From: Dermatophagoides farinae
Lineage: Eukaryota; Arthropoda; Arachnida; Sarcoptiformes; Pyroglyphidae
Length of the DNA stretch: 64,000 nucleotides
Direction of reading: 5' to 3'
NCBI RefSeq assembly: GCF_024713945.1
Contig: NC_134686.1
Location: 954,001 to 1,018,000, forward strand
Shown here piece by piece: positions 49,101 through 63,484 of this stretch. The notes below the pieces were generated by a model that searched no databases, was not told where the DNA came from, and saw only the letters and a program-made list of their open reading frames with translations. Position numbers and translations under genes: made by a program. Numbering within the stretch: the first letter of the stretch is position 1; each line of letters starts with the position of its first letter.

Positions 49101-52084
49101 GAATTTTTCTGATGCATGTTTTGTTCAATTTGTTTCTGTAAACGTGGCGGCAAATTCGGAGGAGGATAGATCGATGATTTATTACCAGATAACGAATATC
49201 CACCACTAGATGGACCACCCAAGCGATCAGAACGATAATCACGTGTCGAATCACGTCGATCACGATTAGATTGTGGTGGTGGCGGCGGCATCATCATTTC
49301 ATCATGGTCAGCATCTCGAGATTGTCGTCCTCGAAGTACAGCATTGCTAACTTCATCTTTCAATCGAGGTTTAGGGCGCCAATTTTCTTCCTCAGAACCA
49401 ACACAATTCATTTGTGAACTACCACTATGATCACCACGTCCATTTTCTCTTGAGCTTCGCGAAGGTTGCATCTGTAATTGGGGTTGTAGTGGTGGTGGTG
49501 GTGGTGGGAGATATTGTTGTTGAAGATATCTACCACCGCCTCTAGGCAATTGTTGTGATCTGGATGAAACATGATATTCACCACGACGTTCATCATAATG
49601 CTAGATATAAAAAAAAAAATTATATAATTAAACCAAGTAAACTTTTATAATAAATGCATACCTCATTCAAATTATCTTTACGATTGATAGTTTCATAGAG
49701 TGGATCAGATTTTCGTCCATAATATCTATTGGCTTCATGTGGCGGTATATTTGGAGGTGGTACTGCTGTTCGTGGATCCATCTGTCCACGATTAGATGGT
49801 GGAGGATACATTGACATAGAATTGGATGCCGATGCTTCCCGTGAAGATGGATGATAGGCAGATTGGCGAACATTATCTCTCATTAATGATGATGGAATTG
49901 ATTTTGTTGAAGATTCAACAGATTTTGGCTGTGAATCTTCTCTTTCCATAGTTTTATTACTTTCACGATCATCGTCATCATCCGTAGAATCATCACCATC
50001 GCTAAAGTGTATCTTGGCACCATAATCGATTTCTTTTTCATCTGCCCAATCACAATCCAAATCGGTTTTCAATATTTTATCCAACGATTTTAGCTCTTTA
50101 TCATCGATTATGGCTGGTTTTTCAAGAGCAAATTTTCTAAAATCAAAAATAAAACGTACGATAATTTAGATAAGGAAAAAAAAATAAAATTCATCTAGGT
50201 TTCTTCAACACGAATCATAAACAGTGGGTAGTGAAAGTGTTGTCAACACAAAATTTTTCATGTCACAATTGGTTTATAATCATTTTTTTTGTTCTAAAAG
50301 CCTAAATAATCTCTTATCGACAATCTCTTACCGTTCGGATCTATTATGACTTTTTCGGCTGTTGCCACTACTACCACCGGTAGGTCCATAATTTTGATTT
50401 GATGACGAAGACGAATATCCCTAATCAAGTAGAAATAGCTTTATTTAAATATTTTTATAACTTAGATATTGAAAACTTACATCGTTTCGTCGATTAGTAT
50501 TGCGATTCAATGATTGCTGAGGATTCAAAGGGTCAGAAATATTCTTTGAAGATGATGACATAATCAAAGGAAAATCATTCGCAGTCGGAAGATGATAAAG
50601 TAGATCATTTGCAGCACTCATTTGTGATGATGGCAAATTCGATGCCGATGATGAATGATGAAGATTCTTGTTATTATTAGGGTGATTATGACGATAAGAA
50701 TGATGATAATCGGCTGAATGATCCCGAACATGATAACCACTACCGCTTTGATTCTGATCGTTTTCTCTTTCGCCACCTCCATCTTGCAGTACATTGGCTG
50801 GACCCTTCAGTTGTAATGGAGGGGTTTGACGATGCTGTTTTTGTTGATACTCCGTTGCTAATGATTCTCGCCGACTTCCTCCTCCTGCGGCACCAAGAAT
50901 ATTCGATTCTTTGGGAATCGATGCAGATTTGTCTCGTCCTCCTACGTCGCCACCAGCAGTCGATATTGGCGGAAATTCTTTTTGAAATTGTTTCTGATAT
51001 TGCTGTTGGTATGCATGAGCATGATTTTGCGCCGTTTGAGGCATTGGACTGTACAAATCTGTTGGTGGTAATTGTGGATGATGTTGTTGTTTTTGTTGTG
51101 GATGGTGATGTGAAAAAGAAGAAGGAGGATGATGAGATTGGGCATGATGATGATTCACAACAGATTGCGTTATCGAACATTTTGACGGATTTTGTTGCTG
51201 TTGACCGATTAAATGTTGGGTCGTATCTTTTTGGCTTCCTGAGCCTGTTTCTCCTTTCAATGATGATGATGAACTATTTTATATGGATTATTTAGTATTT
51301 ATCAATATAAATTAGAAATTGATTGATACAAACCTTTCCTCTTCTTTATCGTTCGGTAAACCTTGATTTAATCCGGTAGACAACGATCTTGTCGTCGTAT
51401 TATTCTGATTGATACTGTCGCCGATTTTTTCGTTATTATTATTATAATTATGATTTTCAACAATGTTATTATTCGTATTTAAACAACTAAGATTATTTGT
51501 ATTGTCCAAAGTACTGCTGTTGCTGCTGCTATTATTACTACTGTTATTTGCTGTTGAAGATATTTGTTGCTGATTATCGTCGTTGATTGCTGATGAATTT
51601 AATCCAATGTTAGATGTAGTCGTTGTTGTTGTTGTTGTTGACAATGTTGATGTTGATGATGATGATGATGATGTAACATTGGCAGGTGGAGGTACACGAC
51701 GTCCAACCAAAACTTTTCCAACTGTTTGTAAGCCATGTTTTGGTACAATAACTAATTTAAATTACAAAATAAAAATAATTCCAATTTCAATTAAACATTT
51801 TTTTTTAAAAAAGCAAACAAAAACATACCAGAAGTTTTTGGATTTTCCAATGATTTTCCTTTGAAAATTTGGTTTATATCGAAAGGATTATATTTGGTTT
51901 TCGATTTTGAACTAGTCGACGTTGATGATGACGATGATGATGACGAAATTTGATTGCTGCTTGTATTATTATTATTATTCGATGATTGTTGCTGTTGTTG
52001 TTGTTGCTGCTGCTCCTGTTGCTGCGTATTCAATGATGTTGTTGTTGTTGTTGTTGTTGAAGATAATGGTGACACTGTAGACAT
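43137..52084 (-). CDS. PRRC2: PRRC2/BAT2 family protein (Drosophila nocte orthologue), 9 exons
   Basis: Exons 52084-51829, 51751-51334, 51273-50481, 50420-50332, 50136-49662, 49600-46265, 46050-45700, 45526-45425 and 45323-43137 encode 2668 aa, in the family range (about 2200-2900). The BAT2 N-terminal domain spans roughly 60-115: KYNPFDINQIFKGKSLE, then VPKHGLQTVGKVLVGRRVPPP. A second conserved block at about 519-570 has KELKSLDKILKTDLDCDWAD and IDYGAKIHFSDGDD. Next is NWRPKPRLKDEVSNAVLRGR. A short helix-prone exon (45526-45425) contains LIYENTKLKEENKVL. KKVWDTAP lies near the start of the last exon. The remainder is disordered Gln/Asn/Ser/His sequence. PRRC2 proteins bind translation initiation complexes and stress granules; nocte affects temperature entrainment of the fly clock. 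Confidence 0.93.
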
Positions 52085-52415
52085 GATTCATTTGAACAAA
52101 AACACTTAATTCACATATTAATAAATTTTTTAAATTGATTGATTGATGATTGATAAAACCCACTGCAGATAATAATTTTTCTGCAGATGTTGGGAGTGGT
52201 GGTGGTGGTGGTGGTTCTATAAACAAGTTAACAACCGAAACAACAGTCGGCTATTTTTGTATCGTTTTCTTGATCCAAAAACAAAAATTCCTTTCAATTT
52301 GTTGATTGTTGTTGTAAAAAAAAGATTGACAAAACACACAACACACAAATGAATGAATAAACAAACAAACAAACAAACAATCACAAGATGATCGATTTCG
52401 TCTTTGTGTTGAAAC
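52085..52415 (-). other. PRRC2: Probable 5' UTR part of the first coding exon of PRRC2
   Basis: A textbook acceptor (T9, GTTTGAATTACAG) precedes 52415, and no stronger donor intervenes before the ATG at 52084. The leader includes a (CCA)n run (about 52198-52215) and short upstream ATGs. Confidence 0.4.
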
Positions 52416-55400
52416 CTGTAATTCAAACAAAAAAAAACAAATTTAGATAATGGTCAAAAATTTAAACTAATAGTCCACACACACACACACACACACACAA
52501 ACAAACCTCTATTATTTAATGACGAAAGAGAGAAAATTTTCTCAAAATTCAAGAAAAAAAAGAATGTTTAAAAAAAAAAATTTTGTAAAAACAATTTTTT
52601 TTTAGAAATTTTCGCTTTTTGTTTTCTTCACTTGATGATTACAAATTTTGTGAGATATAGAAAGAAAGCAAAAAAAAAAAAAAAAAAAAAATATCACACT
52701 GAATTTGGTTGGGGGGAAAAAAATGCCTCTTTATTACACAAACATAAAATGCTGAGAGTTGAGCTGATCTTGAATATGGCTGGCTGGTTTGCGTCAATCG
52801 AAGAATCGAATTTTTTTTCTTTCGTCGACTATAAACGAAACAAAACGAAGAGAAAATAGAAAACGATCACCTGTGAAATGAAAATTGATAACATGAAAAT
52901 TTTTTTTTTTTTAATTATATCAAAAAAACGATCCAAATTGGTTATTTGAAAATAAAAAAAAACATATATAGCACATGATTGTCCCAAAATGTCTAATTCT
53001 AACGTCATTTGTCATCATCATCATCATCATTGGTTGTCTCGTCTTTTTTTTATTTTTTTTTTCAAAATCATCATCCTACACAAATCCAGGCACCACATAC
53101 ACACACACACACACACCTATTGTCAATGTGGAATCAAAATTGTCTACAATTTTCTCTTTTTCTTAGAGTTCCAAAAAAAAAAAAATCTCTGTACATACAA
53201 ACGTAACGCACACACACATCGTCATCATCATCATCATCGAATCAATCAAATGTTCATTGATTTGATGGATAAACAAAAAAAAATTCCTAAAGCTGAAAAT
53301 CTGTTGCTGTGAAAAAAAATAGAGAATGAAGGAAAAAAAATTTCAATGATGGATTTGAATGAGAAATGAAATAAAATGAAATGAGGAAGAAAAATCTGTT
53401 TCTCTCTCTGTATTTTTTTTTTTTTTGAAATTCAATATTTTTTTTGTTGTTGTTGCTGCATGTATTTTATATATACAGACAACAACAAAAAAAATGCCAG
53501 GATTGTTATCATTTTTACTAGTTGCTAAGAGTATTTTATATTCAAATATATATAAAAAAAAACTTTTAATGAAACACATCCAACATTGGCATTGAGTAAC
53601 ATTGAGTTTCAAATAGCAGCAGCAACAGCAGCAGCAGCAAAAAAAAATATCGTCTTTGATTGTTGGGAAATTGTAATTTTCTTTGATGATTATAAAAAGG
53701 GGATGGATGGATGGATGATTGAAATGGAAATAAAAAAAAAGCCAGAACTACCAGTGTTAGACTTTTTTTTTGTAGATGGTTGGTTCATCATGGTTGTTTC
53801 AAGGTGTTCATGCATTATGGCTCAAATTCCAAGAAATAATATATTGAGCTGGATAAAATATTCATCTTGATGAATCAGTATTGATCAAGATGAAATTTAG
53901 ATAACCTAATAATGATGATGATGATCGAATGTTTTCGAATGAAAAAACCCGTTGTATATCAACTACTTAATTAATTATAGGTATATGATATGATGAACAC
54001 ATATATGACAAGAATACATCACGAGATTAAAAGATATTACATTATGGAGAGCAAGCGAGTGAGAAAAAGAGAGAAAGAAAAACAAATTGCAATCATCAAT
54101 CAAACCAACAAATTATCATCATCATTTAACAATTTATAACCAAACAATCTACTACTGATCGATTGCATAATTGATATATATAAGAATAAAGAATCAAACA
54201 TAGACAACAACAAAAAAAGTGAATCAAATGAGCAAAATCAAAGTTACTTACCGAATTTTTGTGAAATTTCGAAGAATTCGAATACAAAATAGATTCGATG
54301 ATGACGTTATTATACTTGTCAATATATATCGATCGATATTTATTATTATAACTATACTATATATATATTTGAACGAACAGAAAAAAAGAAACGAAACGAA
54401 AATCAAAAAATTTTTTCAACCAAAAACAAAACAAAAAAAAATCAACCAGAAAACATCAATGTTGAACTTTGAGGCCAAAGAACAAGCATGCATGCATGCA
54501 TATATGCACTCACAACAAATGGATGAAACAAACAAACGAAAAAGAATAGGAAAAAATTATGTGGACAATTAAAATTGGAAAACATAAAACTTACCTTTTT
54601 TTTTGTTTAACGCGTCGTTTTTGTTTGTATGTGAATGGATACAACAAGAATATTTTTTTTCTGTTGTTTTTTTTGTATTACAGAATTCTCTTGTTATTAT
54701 TATTATTATTATTGGATTGGATTGGATTGGATGATATTCGGAGAGGGTTTGCTCTCGCTATCTATCTTTTTTTTTCAGTCACACACATACACACTTATTA
54801 CAGTATAAAGAGTTATATTTTTTTTTCTTGTTGCTATTGAATGATGATGATGATGATGATGATTATAAATTTTTGGTTGTATAAAAACTCTCTAAAACAT
54901 ACAAATACAAATACATACACAGCATACATACATACATACAATACAATTTATTATTATCAACGTATAAAAAATCTGGTGTGCGTGTATGTGGTAATGGATG
55001 AATGGATGGATGCAAAGATTTTTTGTCTTTTTTCTTCTTATTATTCTTCTTCTTCTTCTTCTTTTTTTTCAGAAATATTTGGGTAGTAGTAGTAGTAGTA
55101 ATGGTAGTAGTAGTAGTTGTTTTAAAATAACAATAAAAAAAAAGTATGGTGACTGGTTTATCTGGTGATGGTTATGTATTGTATATACGACCACCACCAC
55201 CATCACCACCACAACCACAACAAAGAATTTATGGGTATAGTCATCATAGTGGTATATACAGAAAGGAAGAAAGCGAGAACAAAAAAAAACAATGCCGTTT
55301 TAGTGTGACAAATAATGAAAAAAAAAGGATGTTGATGATGTTTGTGTGTGTGTGTGTGTGTTTTCAACATATACACACAAGTAAAACTGAAACCACTACC

Positions 55401-56706
55401 ACTAGTACTAGGGATATATTTTTTTTTCCACACACGGCAGCCATTGTTATTAATGCTGCATGCATTCATAAAACATAAAAAAAACGTACATCTTTATATT
55501 GTTGTAGTAGTCAATACTTCTGATGATGATGATGATAATTCTGTACCCTCTATGTTTCCTGCATTTGACGCATGCGTTCTCATTCGAATTGCATCATTGC
55601 AGTTGCTACTATTTTTTTTTTGCAATAGCCGGGAAATTTCTATTCATAAACAACGTGATTGCTATGATTGCCATCTTTTGGTTGAAAAAAAATGTAATTT
55701 TTCTTACATTTTTATCGATTTGAATGTCATTTCTTGAAGAATAAAAAAAAAATTCTTTTTGCCAATTAAATACAAAAAAAAAATGTAGATGATTATATTA
55801 GGTGGCCATATTTTTTTTTTTTGTAAAAAAAAACAAAGGTGAATAAAGTACAACGCGCGCGTACAGAATCATATCATCACATATTACGCAGCTTGATATT
55901 ATTTGTTCTTGTAGTAGTAGTAGTAGTATAGTGGTGGTGGTGGTGTGTTATAGTAGTAGTGATCGATTCTGGTTTGTTTGTATGTCCGGTTTGTTCAATC
56001 ATCATAATCATTAAATTTTCGACAAAAAAAATATCTTCATTGATCATTGATTTGTTTATAATAAAAATGTTGATGATGATGATAATATAAGCAACAAGTA
56101 AAAAAAAATTCTGTAAGTGTGGTAATTCTGTTTTTTTTTCTCTCAATTTCATATGGAACGAGGGGATTCTTGTTTGTTCTATTGAAAATGTATTGTCCAT
56201 AAAAGTAAATTAATCCAATTTGAGCAACAATATTCATCATCATCATCATCATCATTGTGTAATACTGAATGAATATTGGAATAAAAACCTGGTCGATGAA
56301 CTGTGTATACAATGTGATTCACACACACACACACACATATACAGAAGCTTACAAGTGAGAATCATATTAAACAAAACAAAAAACGTAAAAAAAATGAAAA
56401 TAAAAGGCGCGTAAAAATTTTTACAAACACACACACACACACACACACAAGGCCACACAACCGGTTGTGCTGATTTTTGATTTAAATCAAGATTCAGAAT
56501 TATCATCATCATCATCATGTTTTTGTATGATTTTGTCATTTTCTGGTTTTGTTTTTTTTTCCATTCGTTCGTTCGTTGGCACTTTCATTTCAAATGTGTT
56601 AAAATTTCAGGTTTTTTCCCTCTTTTCTTTTCTTTTATTCTTTAATTTTAATTCAATTTTATTTATCATTATAAATGAATGGTGGCTATAATGACCGAAA
56701 TGTGGC

Positions 56707-56729
56707 AAAAAAAAAAAAAAAAAAAAAAA
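56707..56729. repeat. Poly(A) tract, about 23 bp
   Basis: An uninterrupted A run. No retroposon body is recognisable upstream. Confidence 0.85.
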
Positions 56730-58097
56730 GATTTAACCACGCATACACACCATTGTAATGTCATTGGACTATATAAAATACGACCATCGAACGAAAGATT
56801 GTCATCATCATCATTCGATAAAGATGCGTCAGAATTTTGTTTCTTCTCCATTGATTGTGAAGAAGAAGAAGAAGAAAAAAAAAGAATTCGGCTGTTCGAG
56901 CAAATTGCCGATTCTATGGATCTAGTGTGCAGTATAGCACACACACACACACACACACACAACCGAATCCTATCATTGACAATGAAAATATTCCTCTGAT
57001 TGCGTTTCACTGATGATGATGATGATGATGATAAAGATTCTATAGAAAATTCTATAGAACCGGCAAAATAAATGAATAAAAAAAACAATAATTTAATCTA
57101 ATTTCCAATTCATTTCTCTAGATGGCGTTACATTATTTTCAAAAAAAAAAAAAATTCCACAACAAAAAAAAAAACGTTCGAAATTATAAATGTTCAAAAT
57201 GTTTCCATTTTTTTCATATATATAATAGTTTAATATTGATTGATTGGCAAATTTTTTTTCTCTCTTTTTTGTTTAAAAAAATAATTCCTAATCATTGATG
57301 ATCCATGATCCATGATGATGATGATGAGAATGTTATTTATAATGTGTGTGTGTGCATTGTAATTTGTATACAGAAAGAAAAAACTGATGAAAATGATTAA
57401 ATGAAAAAAAAATAAAATAAAATGAGAGCTACACATTGTATCTATAGTTTGTTATACAAGCTATAAGTTTGAGGGGCAAGGATTGAATTAGAAAAATCAG
57501 ATATGATGAGATGAATGAAAAAGAAAAAAAAACAAACGAACAAAATTTAAATCGAAAGAATCCGGGCCGAGTTAATATTTTTTTTTGTTGTTGTTGTTGC
57601 GAAAATATAGGAAAAAAAATTTACCATAAGAGTGTTTTTACTGTGTTTTGTTTATCATAATAATAATTTGATTGATGATTGATAGATAGATTGTTGTTGT
57701 TGTTTACAAGATGGAAAAAGGAATTGCACGAATTTTTGTTTTTGGTTTTTTTTGGTTGATAAAATAATGGAGAAAAAAAAAGAATTCCTATAAAGAGAGG
57801 CAGCCTGTTTGGTTGGTTGGTTGGTTGGTAGTGATGAATGAATGAATGAATGAGAATCGGAATGATGGATTATTTGTGACATGAATGATATACAAATGTT
57901 GATGAAATGAAATGAAATGAAAAAAAAATTTGTTAAAAAAAAATTCCTAAGTGGGTGATGAGTGTTTTTTTTTGTACATTCAATGTAAAGAATTACAGTA
58001 TACACACTACGAAGAATGGAAATTTGCAATTTCAAATTATCTTTGGTTTTTTTTTCTCTTTTCATCGAAAATTGCACTATTTTTTTTTTAATATGGT

Positions 58098-61000
58098 TCA
58101 ATTCACCATCAGTGTATGTGATTCCATCGGTGCTGCTGAATCATATAATGTATCCGTATCCTGTGTTGGTTCATCTTGTAGTTGACATTGATTGCTTAAT
58201 GTTCGTGCACCACAATCGCAAAAAAATCTTTAGAAAAATTAAATTCATTTCAAAAAAAAAAAATTATTAGAAATTCATTTAGATTAAAAAAAAACACATA
58301 CCTATCATGGCGAATAAATTCAACATCATGTCCATTATGACAAGTTTTTATACAATTAACACAAATAGCATTTCGATCTGTTGTGTTACAAGTACGACAG
58401 CTGTAAATTTTAAATGATAATAATGATAATGATTATTATCTCATAAAAAATCAAGAATGTTTGTTGAATAACACTTACCGAAAAAAATCATGCATAGGAA
58501 AACTGGTATATGATGATATTTTATATAGACATTGGCCACTATTTACAGCCTTTTCGACTGCATTATGATTATCATAAATTTTGTTATTTTTCAACATCGG
58601 TAAAACACCTGATGCTAAACATAAGCCACCAAAACGATTGTTAAATATTTGATTAAATTCCAATATGGCTGTTGCATTGTTCGTGATCTCTACACCGGCA
58701 GCTAAACCATCAAAAATACGATTTCTTCTCAATAATGGATGTGATTGTGTTGAAATCAAAACACCAGCTTGTGCATTACGGAATATATCATTATCTTCAA
58801 GTACACCTTTACCACCGTTGAATATACATACACCACCATCACGGCCATCGTATATTTTGTTCCGCCTTAATGTTGGATTTGAATCGGTTTTGATCCAAAC
58901 ACCAGCCATTGCATTATCGAAAATTTCATTTTGTTCCAATAAACCAAGGCCACCATTGTAAACAAGAACACCACCATTTTGACCGCCCCAAATTTTATTC
59001 CTTCGAATAACCGGATTCGATCCGGTTCGGATCTGCACACCAGAATACAGATGATTGAAGATATCGTTCTCTTCTAATCGACCATGGCCATTATCATAGA
59101 AATAAACACCAACTTGTTTACCCGAATGAATTCGATTACGACGTAATGTAGGTGTCGATCCTGTTGTAATCCATACGCCGGCCAATGTATTTGCATAAAC
59201 CTCATTTTCTTCAATCAAACCTAGGCCTTTTTCGTGAACATAAATACCACCATGTTGACCATGATGAATTTTATTGAATCGAACAATAGGATCGCTAGCA
59301 GTACGTATCTGAATTCCGGCTAAGGCATTTCCATAGATATTATTATGTTCGATAAGACCACGACCTTCACCAAATATATAAACGCCTCCTTGGTGACCAT
59401 TGTAGATTTCATTCCGTCGTATGGTTGGATTCGATTGTGATGTAATCCATACTCCAGCAAAATTATTGGAATGAATACGATTTTCTATAAACTGGCCACG
59501 ACCTGATTCATGAACATAGATGCCACCAGTTTGACCATGATGGATTTCACATCGAGTCACAGTTGGATTAGCACCAGCTTTCACTTCGAAACCGGCAATA
59601 CGATTATTATGTATGTTGTTTGCTTCGAAATAGCCTAATCCATTATCGAATGTGAATACACCAACATCACGACCATGATGAATATGATTACGACGCATAA
59701 TTGGATTCGCATGATTCTTAACCCAAACACCAGCCAATGCGTTTCGAGAGATTTCATTCTCTTCATAGATACCTTGTGCATAATCGGTAATATAAAGACC
59801 GACATTCTCACAATCGCTGATATCACAATGTCGAATGGTTGGTTCAGAGCCAGCGCCGGAAACACAGACAGCTGCACCAACCACTGATGTGGAACGAATT
59901 GTACAATGATCAATGGTCGGTGAGCTATTCTCACCGATTTTCAGGCAATAATGTTTATGATGTTGTGCTGAAGTTGATTGGTCGGGTGTAAACTTCAAGG
60001 TCACATATCCAAGATAGGCTTCACGTGCACCTTCAACAAATGTTATGGTCGATTCGGTTTCCTTTTCCAAAATAACATTTTCGGCAATATTTCCCGGAGC
60101 TATAAACCATAAAATAGTTGAAATAGTTAAGATTGTTGTTAACTCTATGCTATCAATTACACTTACCAGCACCAATAAAATTAACATTCGAATCAATCAT
60201 GAGATAATCAAATTTATAATGACCAGAGTGTATGAATATAAAACAATTATCAAAGTCTTCTGAATAATTGTATGCCTGTTCAATTGTATCAAAATAGACC
60301 ACCGATTGACCACGATACCTTTGTGGATCCTTTTCAATTTGTTCCAATCGTCCAGGTCGTACATGGATTCCGTAATACTAATTATTATTTATTAGATGAA
60401 TGAAAAATTATAAAAAAAAATCATCAAACTCAATAAAAAAAAGACTGACCAATTGTTGAAAACTTTCTTTCCATGGATTATCTAGGTCACATTCCGCTGC
60501 TGGAACTATTTCAAATTTGGCAACACCACGATAAAACATTGGATTATCATATTCATAACGATCCTGGTATAGATTTTTCCTACGCATCATAAAGCAACCA
60601 AGATAATAATAATAATAAAAATTCAAATAAAAAATGATAACGATAATGGACCAAAAAAAAAAAACGTACCATAGTTTACAGTCATTAGCAATTTTATGGA
60701 ATCGTTTACAAACTTCTGATACATGGCACAAATCTACTTCGTATAGATAAGAGAATATCAAAAGCAATACTTCGTCGGGAAGTTGATAGAGTAGATAACT
60801 TGCAGCTGCTCCATCCTGGCTAATATATTGATTTTTATCGGCAAGGACTACAGTAAATAAATAAACAAAAATTCAAAAGAATTAATTGACTTTATATTTA
60901 TATTTTGTCAAAAAATAAATTTGACCTCAGACTAACCTTTCGTTGATGGACTGTGACTTTGATTGTTTTGTGGTCGATATGAACGGCCATGGCTATGTTG

Positions 61001-62332
61001 TCTAGTTGTTAAATGGTTCGATGGACATTCGTTTGTTTGTTGATTCGGCACAATCATATTGGCAGTATTTGTTGCAATAAGTGTATTGTCATTACTAGAT
61101 GATTGTCCATTGCATTGATCTTGTTGAGAAATCGATGATGATGATGTTTCAGTGGTGACAACAGAATTCTGATTTGAATTTAAATTTGGACCAGATTTTC
61201 TACGTAAATCATAAGGTGGTGAATGATGATTATGATGATTTACAGGAGAATTACTCAGATGATGTCGATGATGATCGCTATGAGATTCAAGGCCCGAATT
61301 TAAATTTGATGAAGATTGATGAGGATCAGTTGGCGATGCCGAACAGGCATTATTATCATCGGCTAATAATAGCATATCTTCTTGATCATCAATATTAGCA
61401 ACACCATTTGTTGCCGTGGTTGATGATGACGTCGTTTTTGTAGCTGTTGAAAGATTTTCAAACCCGATCATCGATTTTGATGAAGACGGTGAATCTTTTG
61501 ATAATGGAATATTTTGTAACTCGACAGAAGAATTTTGAGAAGTGGTGGAAGAGGAAGAGGTAGCAACAATTATAGATTCCAATTGATGGTGATATTCATG
61601 ATTTTGATGGCTACCGTTGGCAGACAATATGGAAGACGTACAATTTAAATTTGATAATGATGATGATGATGAGGTATTATTGGATGCTGATGATGATGGA
61701 GGCGAATCTTGTTGACTTGATTGCTGTTGTTGTAGTTGTTGCGGTTGTGGTTGAGATTTAGATTCATAATAATATGGTGGATTAGCTGCTTCAACGGCCA
61801 TGGCAACATTGGTCATGACTGGATTAATGCATAATTTTTTCTTCACTCTCGATGAACTTCGTGATCTTGATGCTTGTCTAGCTAATTTTTTAACTGAAAC
61901 ACGGCCATTGGGCGATGTCAATGCCGATTGTGGTGGTGGTGGTGGTGGTGGCGGCGATGATGATGATACTGATGAAACGGTGGACGTAGATTGTCTGGAA
62001 CCAATCGTTGATATTTGATCATCATTATTATCGACCGATATGGAAGAGGTATCATTATTATTATTATCATGATGGCCATGGCCAATAGGTGTATGATGAT
62101 GATGATGATGATAATGGCTAGTATGTATATGTCGTGATGTAAACAGGTGTCGATCATTTGTTGTACTATTACAACCACCATCATCATCATCATCATCATC
62201 ATTAGAAATAATATCATTATTATTGGTTCCAGAAACAGTAGCCATATTGTTTGTATTGACCATTGTTGATCTTTGTTGAACAGATTGTTGTTGTTGTTGT
62301 TGTTGATTATTATTACTTTGATTGATGAACAT
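58098..62332 (-). CDS. FBXO11: F-box only protein 11 (FBXO11), 7 exons
   Basis: Exons 62332-60937, 60847-60670, 60579-60450, 60377-60167, 60099-58479, 58400-58302 and 58227-58098 encode 1254 aa (human 927). Residues 1-465 are a long low-complexity extension of Gln, His, Asn, Asp and Ser runs. The F-box (about 487-526) has [20 protein letters not shown] and [14 protein letters not shown]. Then come the CASH/PbH1 right-handed beta-helix repeats (about 640-1160) with recurrent NxIxxNxxAGVWI and GGVYI units. Exons 6-7 encode a UBR-type zinc finger ([33 protein letters not shown]). The tail DTDTLYDSA and ES.TL match human FBXO11. It is the substrate receptor of an SCF (SKP1-CUL1) ubiquitin ligase; vertebrate substrates include BCL6 and CDT2. 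The first exon is contiguous and starts [10 protein letters not shown]. Confidence 0.96.
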
Positions 62333-63453
62333 ATTTTTTTATGTTATTTAAAATTATCAATTATTATTATTTATCGATCGATATTAACAATATATATATG
62401 GCAGTGAAACATTGATGATATGCACTAAAAAAAACACCATATACACACACGTGAACATGTGAAAAATCAATGATGATGATGAAATAATAATCAGCTGTAG
62501 TGTATTTTATTTAGAAATTTCATCATCATCATCATTTTTTTCATTGATTGATTTCCAATGCAATCGATCTATGATTTTATAGAAAGAGAAAAAAAACAAT
62601 AATTAGACAAAAAAAATTATTTCAAAGTGGCAGGGTCCATTTTTTGCAATAAAAAAACAAAAAAAAAGAAAAAAAAATCGCAATCTAGTATATAAATCTA
62701 GGATACAGCCATAATAACCTTGATTATTATTTATCATCATCATCCTCATGACTTACTAATAATAATTTATGATCCAAGAATTAATTAATATAGAAAAAAA
62801 CTGTATTTTTTTCTGGTTTTAAATGCAATCACATTGGCCATTATCCATACATCCATTCGTGCATGCATGTTTTTTTTGTTTAATCTTCCTGCACACACAC
62901 ACACACACACACAGGCCATTAATTAAAAATAATTCATCTCATTACTAATGAGCGTATCATGGAAAACACATCATCATCATCATCATCATGATGAACAAGA
63001 ATCTATAAACAATTGAAATACAAAGAATCATTTAATGCCATTTGAAAACACGGGTGACGATGAAGAATTTTCATTTCGGAAAAATTCCAAATGTCAACGA
63101 AAAAAAAACAAAAAAAATTGATTCAATTAAATTGAAAATGAGAATCATCCGTGTAAATCGGTTTTTTTTCATCAACCAAAATGAAAAAATAATCATCATC
63201 ATCATCATTGGCTGAACGATATAAACGAAACGGAAAAAAAATAAATGTCAGTATTAATTTTGGTGGAAAAAAATGAAATAAAAAAAAAAAAATTTCTCTC
63301 TCCCCAAACATTCATCGTGATCATCAACTTATCCAAGGGTGTATTTCATCAAAAACATACACACACACACACAGATTGATTATAAACAGATATGATCCTA
63401 CCTCATCTATAGATGAAAAAAAAGTGATTAAAATGTATAATATACGTTTGTGG

Positions 63454-63484
<31 letters not shown>

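Larger units (their letters stand above)
52085..58097. other. Spacer upstream of PRRC2 with probable leader exons; FBXO11 3' side
   Basis: No protein-coding gene recognised. On the minus strand a strong acceptor (T-rich tract, TTACAG) at 52417-52416 would give PRRC2 a leader of 331 nt contiguous with its ATG. Consensus donors at 54594-54593 (AAAG|GTAAGT) and 54252-54251 (TTCG|GTAAGT) could end alternative untranslated first exons. Repeats: (CA)n near 52477-52499, (GATTG)n near 54714-54731, (TAG)n near 55084-55117, (GT)n near 55341-55360, poly(A) at 56707-56729. Confidence 0.5.

Noticed and set aside
54219-55086. Several 80-117 codon plus-strand frames in the PRRC2 upstream region
   Set aside because: Low-complexity Lys/Asn/Ile and poly-Met sequence; the splice signals here lie on the minus strand.
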